Assembly (NCBI RefSeq): GCF_001306455.1
Contig: NZ_LGTQ01000015.1
Coordinates: 124,001-188,000, forward strand
Direction of reading: 5' to 3'
From: Jiulongibacter sediminis
Lineage (GTDB): Bacteria > Bacteroidota > Bacteroidia > Cytophagales > Spirosomataceae
Length of the DNA stretch: 64,000 bases
In this document: positions 63,696-64,000 of the stretch, piece by piece
How the letters are laid out: each line of letters starts with the position of its first letter
How positions within the stretch are numbered: position 1 is the stretch's first letter
Program-made: the position numbers and the translations under genes
Notes under the pieces: model-generated
Databases searched by the model: none
What the model was told of the DNA's origin: nothing
The model's input: the letters and a program-made list of their open reading frames with translations, nothing else

Positions 63696-64000
63696 TTATT
63701 TGGCAGCCATTCGAATGGCTCCGTCTAAACGAATGGTTTCTGCATTCAGCATTTGGTTCTCAATGATCTGAATGGCCAATTGTGCATATTCAGAAGGTTT
63801 GCCCAATCGCTGTGGAAACGGCACCTGCTGTCCAAGGGATTCCTGAACTTCCGGAGAAAGGCCTGCCAGCAATGGGGTTTCAAAAATTCCCGGTGCTATG
63901 GTGTTCACACGAACTCCCATTCGGGCAAATTCGCGGGCTATCGGCAGGGTCATGGCCACAATACCACCCTTGGAGGCCGAATAGGCAGCCTGACCGATCT
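63696..64000 (-). CDS. SDR-family oxidoreductase, C-terminal part (5' end outside window)
   Basis: About 101 residues are visible before the window edge cuts off the N-terminus. [17 protein letters not shown] holds the catalytic Y-x-x-x-[19 protein letters not shown] is the standard SDR loop, and the end GAIRMAAK with preceding ETIRLDG resembles 3-hydroxyacyl-CoA dehydrogenase type 2 (HSD17B10-like) proteins. It would be the first visible gene of the long minus-strand catabolic run. Confidence 0.88.
   Translation of the reverse strand, partial: IGQAAYSASKGGIVAMTLPIAREFARMGVRVNTIAPGIFETPLLAGLSPEVQESLGQQVPFPQRLGKPSEYAQLAIQIIENQMLNAETIRLDGAIRMAAK

Noticed and set aside
1-64000. CRISPR array, tRNA or rRNA genes
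   Set aside because: No regularly spaced direct repeats and no cloverleaf or rRNA-like stretches were seen on reading through.

Overview
The window looks like chromosome from a free-living, polysaccharide-degrading member of the Bacteroidota, most likely a marine Cytophagales-type bacterium. The signs are many secreted glycoside hydrolases and esterases, Nudix-type sugar regulators, Tat-type signals on Gfo/Idh and TIM-barrel proteins, PKD and ThuA domains, few clear Shine-Dalgarno sequences, and AT-rich hairpin-flanked intergenic gaps. Genus is not resolved. No rRNA, tRNA, CRISPR array, transposase or SusC/SusD pair was found.

Layout. 1-5.4 kb (minus): a PhzS-like flavin monooxygenase (cut by the window edge), an acyl-CoA dehydrogenase, a secreted TIM-barrel isomerase and a Gfo/Idh oxidoreductase. 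5.6-11.5 kb (plus): a secreted three-repeat protein, a GH79 glucuronidase/heparanase-like enzyme, an SDR and a GH78 rhamnosidase. 11.5-20.7 kb: a Nudix-family regulator divergent from a secreted operon (esterase, PKD hydrolase, GH20 hexosaminidase, Sde182-like protein), then a sulfatase. 20.8-24.3 kb (minus): a compact prpDBC methylcitrate-cycle operon. 24.7-26.7 kb: a complete retron of the Ec86/type II-A kind, with a nucleoside-deoxyribosyltransferase-like effector, a candidate msr-msd RNA and a reverse transcriptase. 26.8-31.8 kb: a second Nudix regulator divergent from a giant ThuA/sugar-dehydrogenase/PKD/cytochrome c fusion whose C-terminus carries the same repeat as the 5.65 kb protein.

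31.9-46.3 kb holds a PhyH dioxygenase, a three-gene minus operon (FAD oxidase, esterase, small envelope protein), a 1197-residue GH78 rhamnosidase, a DUF3943 protein, an NmrA-like reductase with its Rrf2 regulator, a PQQ dehydrogenase with built-in cytochrome c, a bicupin protein and a beta-lactamase-family hydrolase. 46.5-47.8 kb is a Shedu (DUF4263) anti-phage gene bracketed by a short inverted repeat and lying beside a decayed copy of the bicupin 3' end. 47.9-50.7 kb has a cupin/SMP-30 fusion and an envelope protein. 50.9-64 kb is a long minus-strand catabolic cluster: acetoacetyl-CoA synthetase, AtuA and its small partner, a CitMHS transporter, three esterases, two aromatic-acid-type MFS transporters, an alcohol dehydrogenase, an amidohydrolase and an SDR.

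How it fits together. Two paralogous Nudix-type regulators lie next to palindromes of similar sequence, and the best palindrome recurs 6 kb away upstream of the three-repeat protein. This suggests a small sugar regulon joining the GH79/SDR operon and the ThuA fusion. An Rrf2 regulator and its NmrA-like neighbour share a TGTAA-N9-TTACA operator. The retron and Shedu genes are visibly more AT-rich than their metabolic neighbours and look like acquired defence genes.
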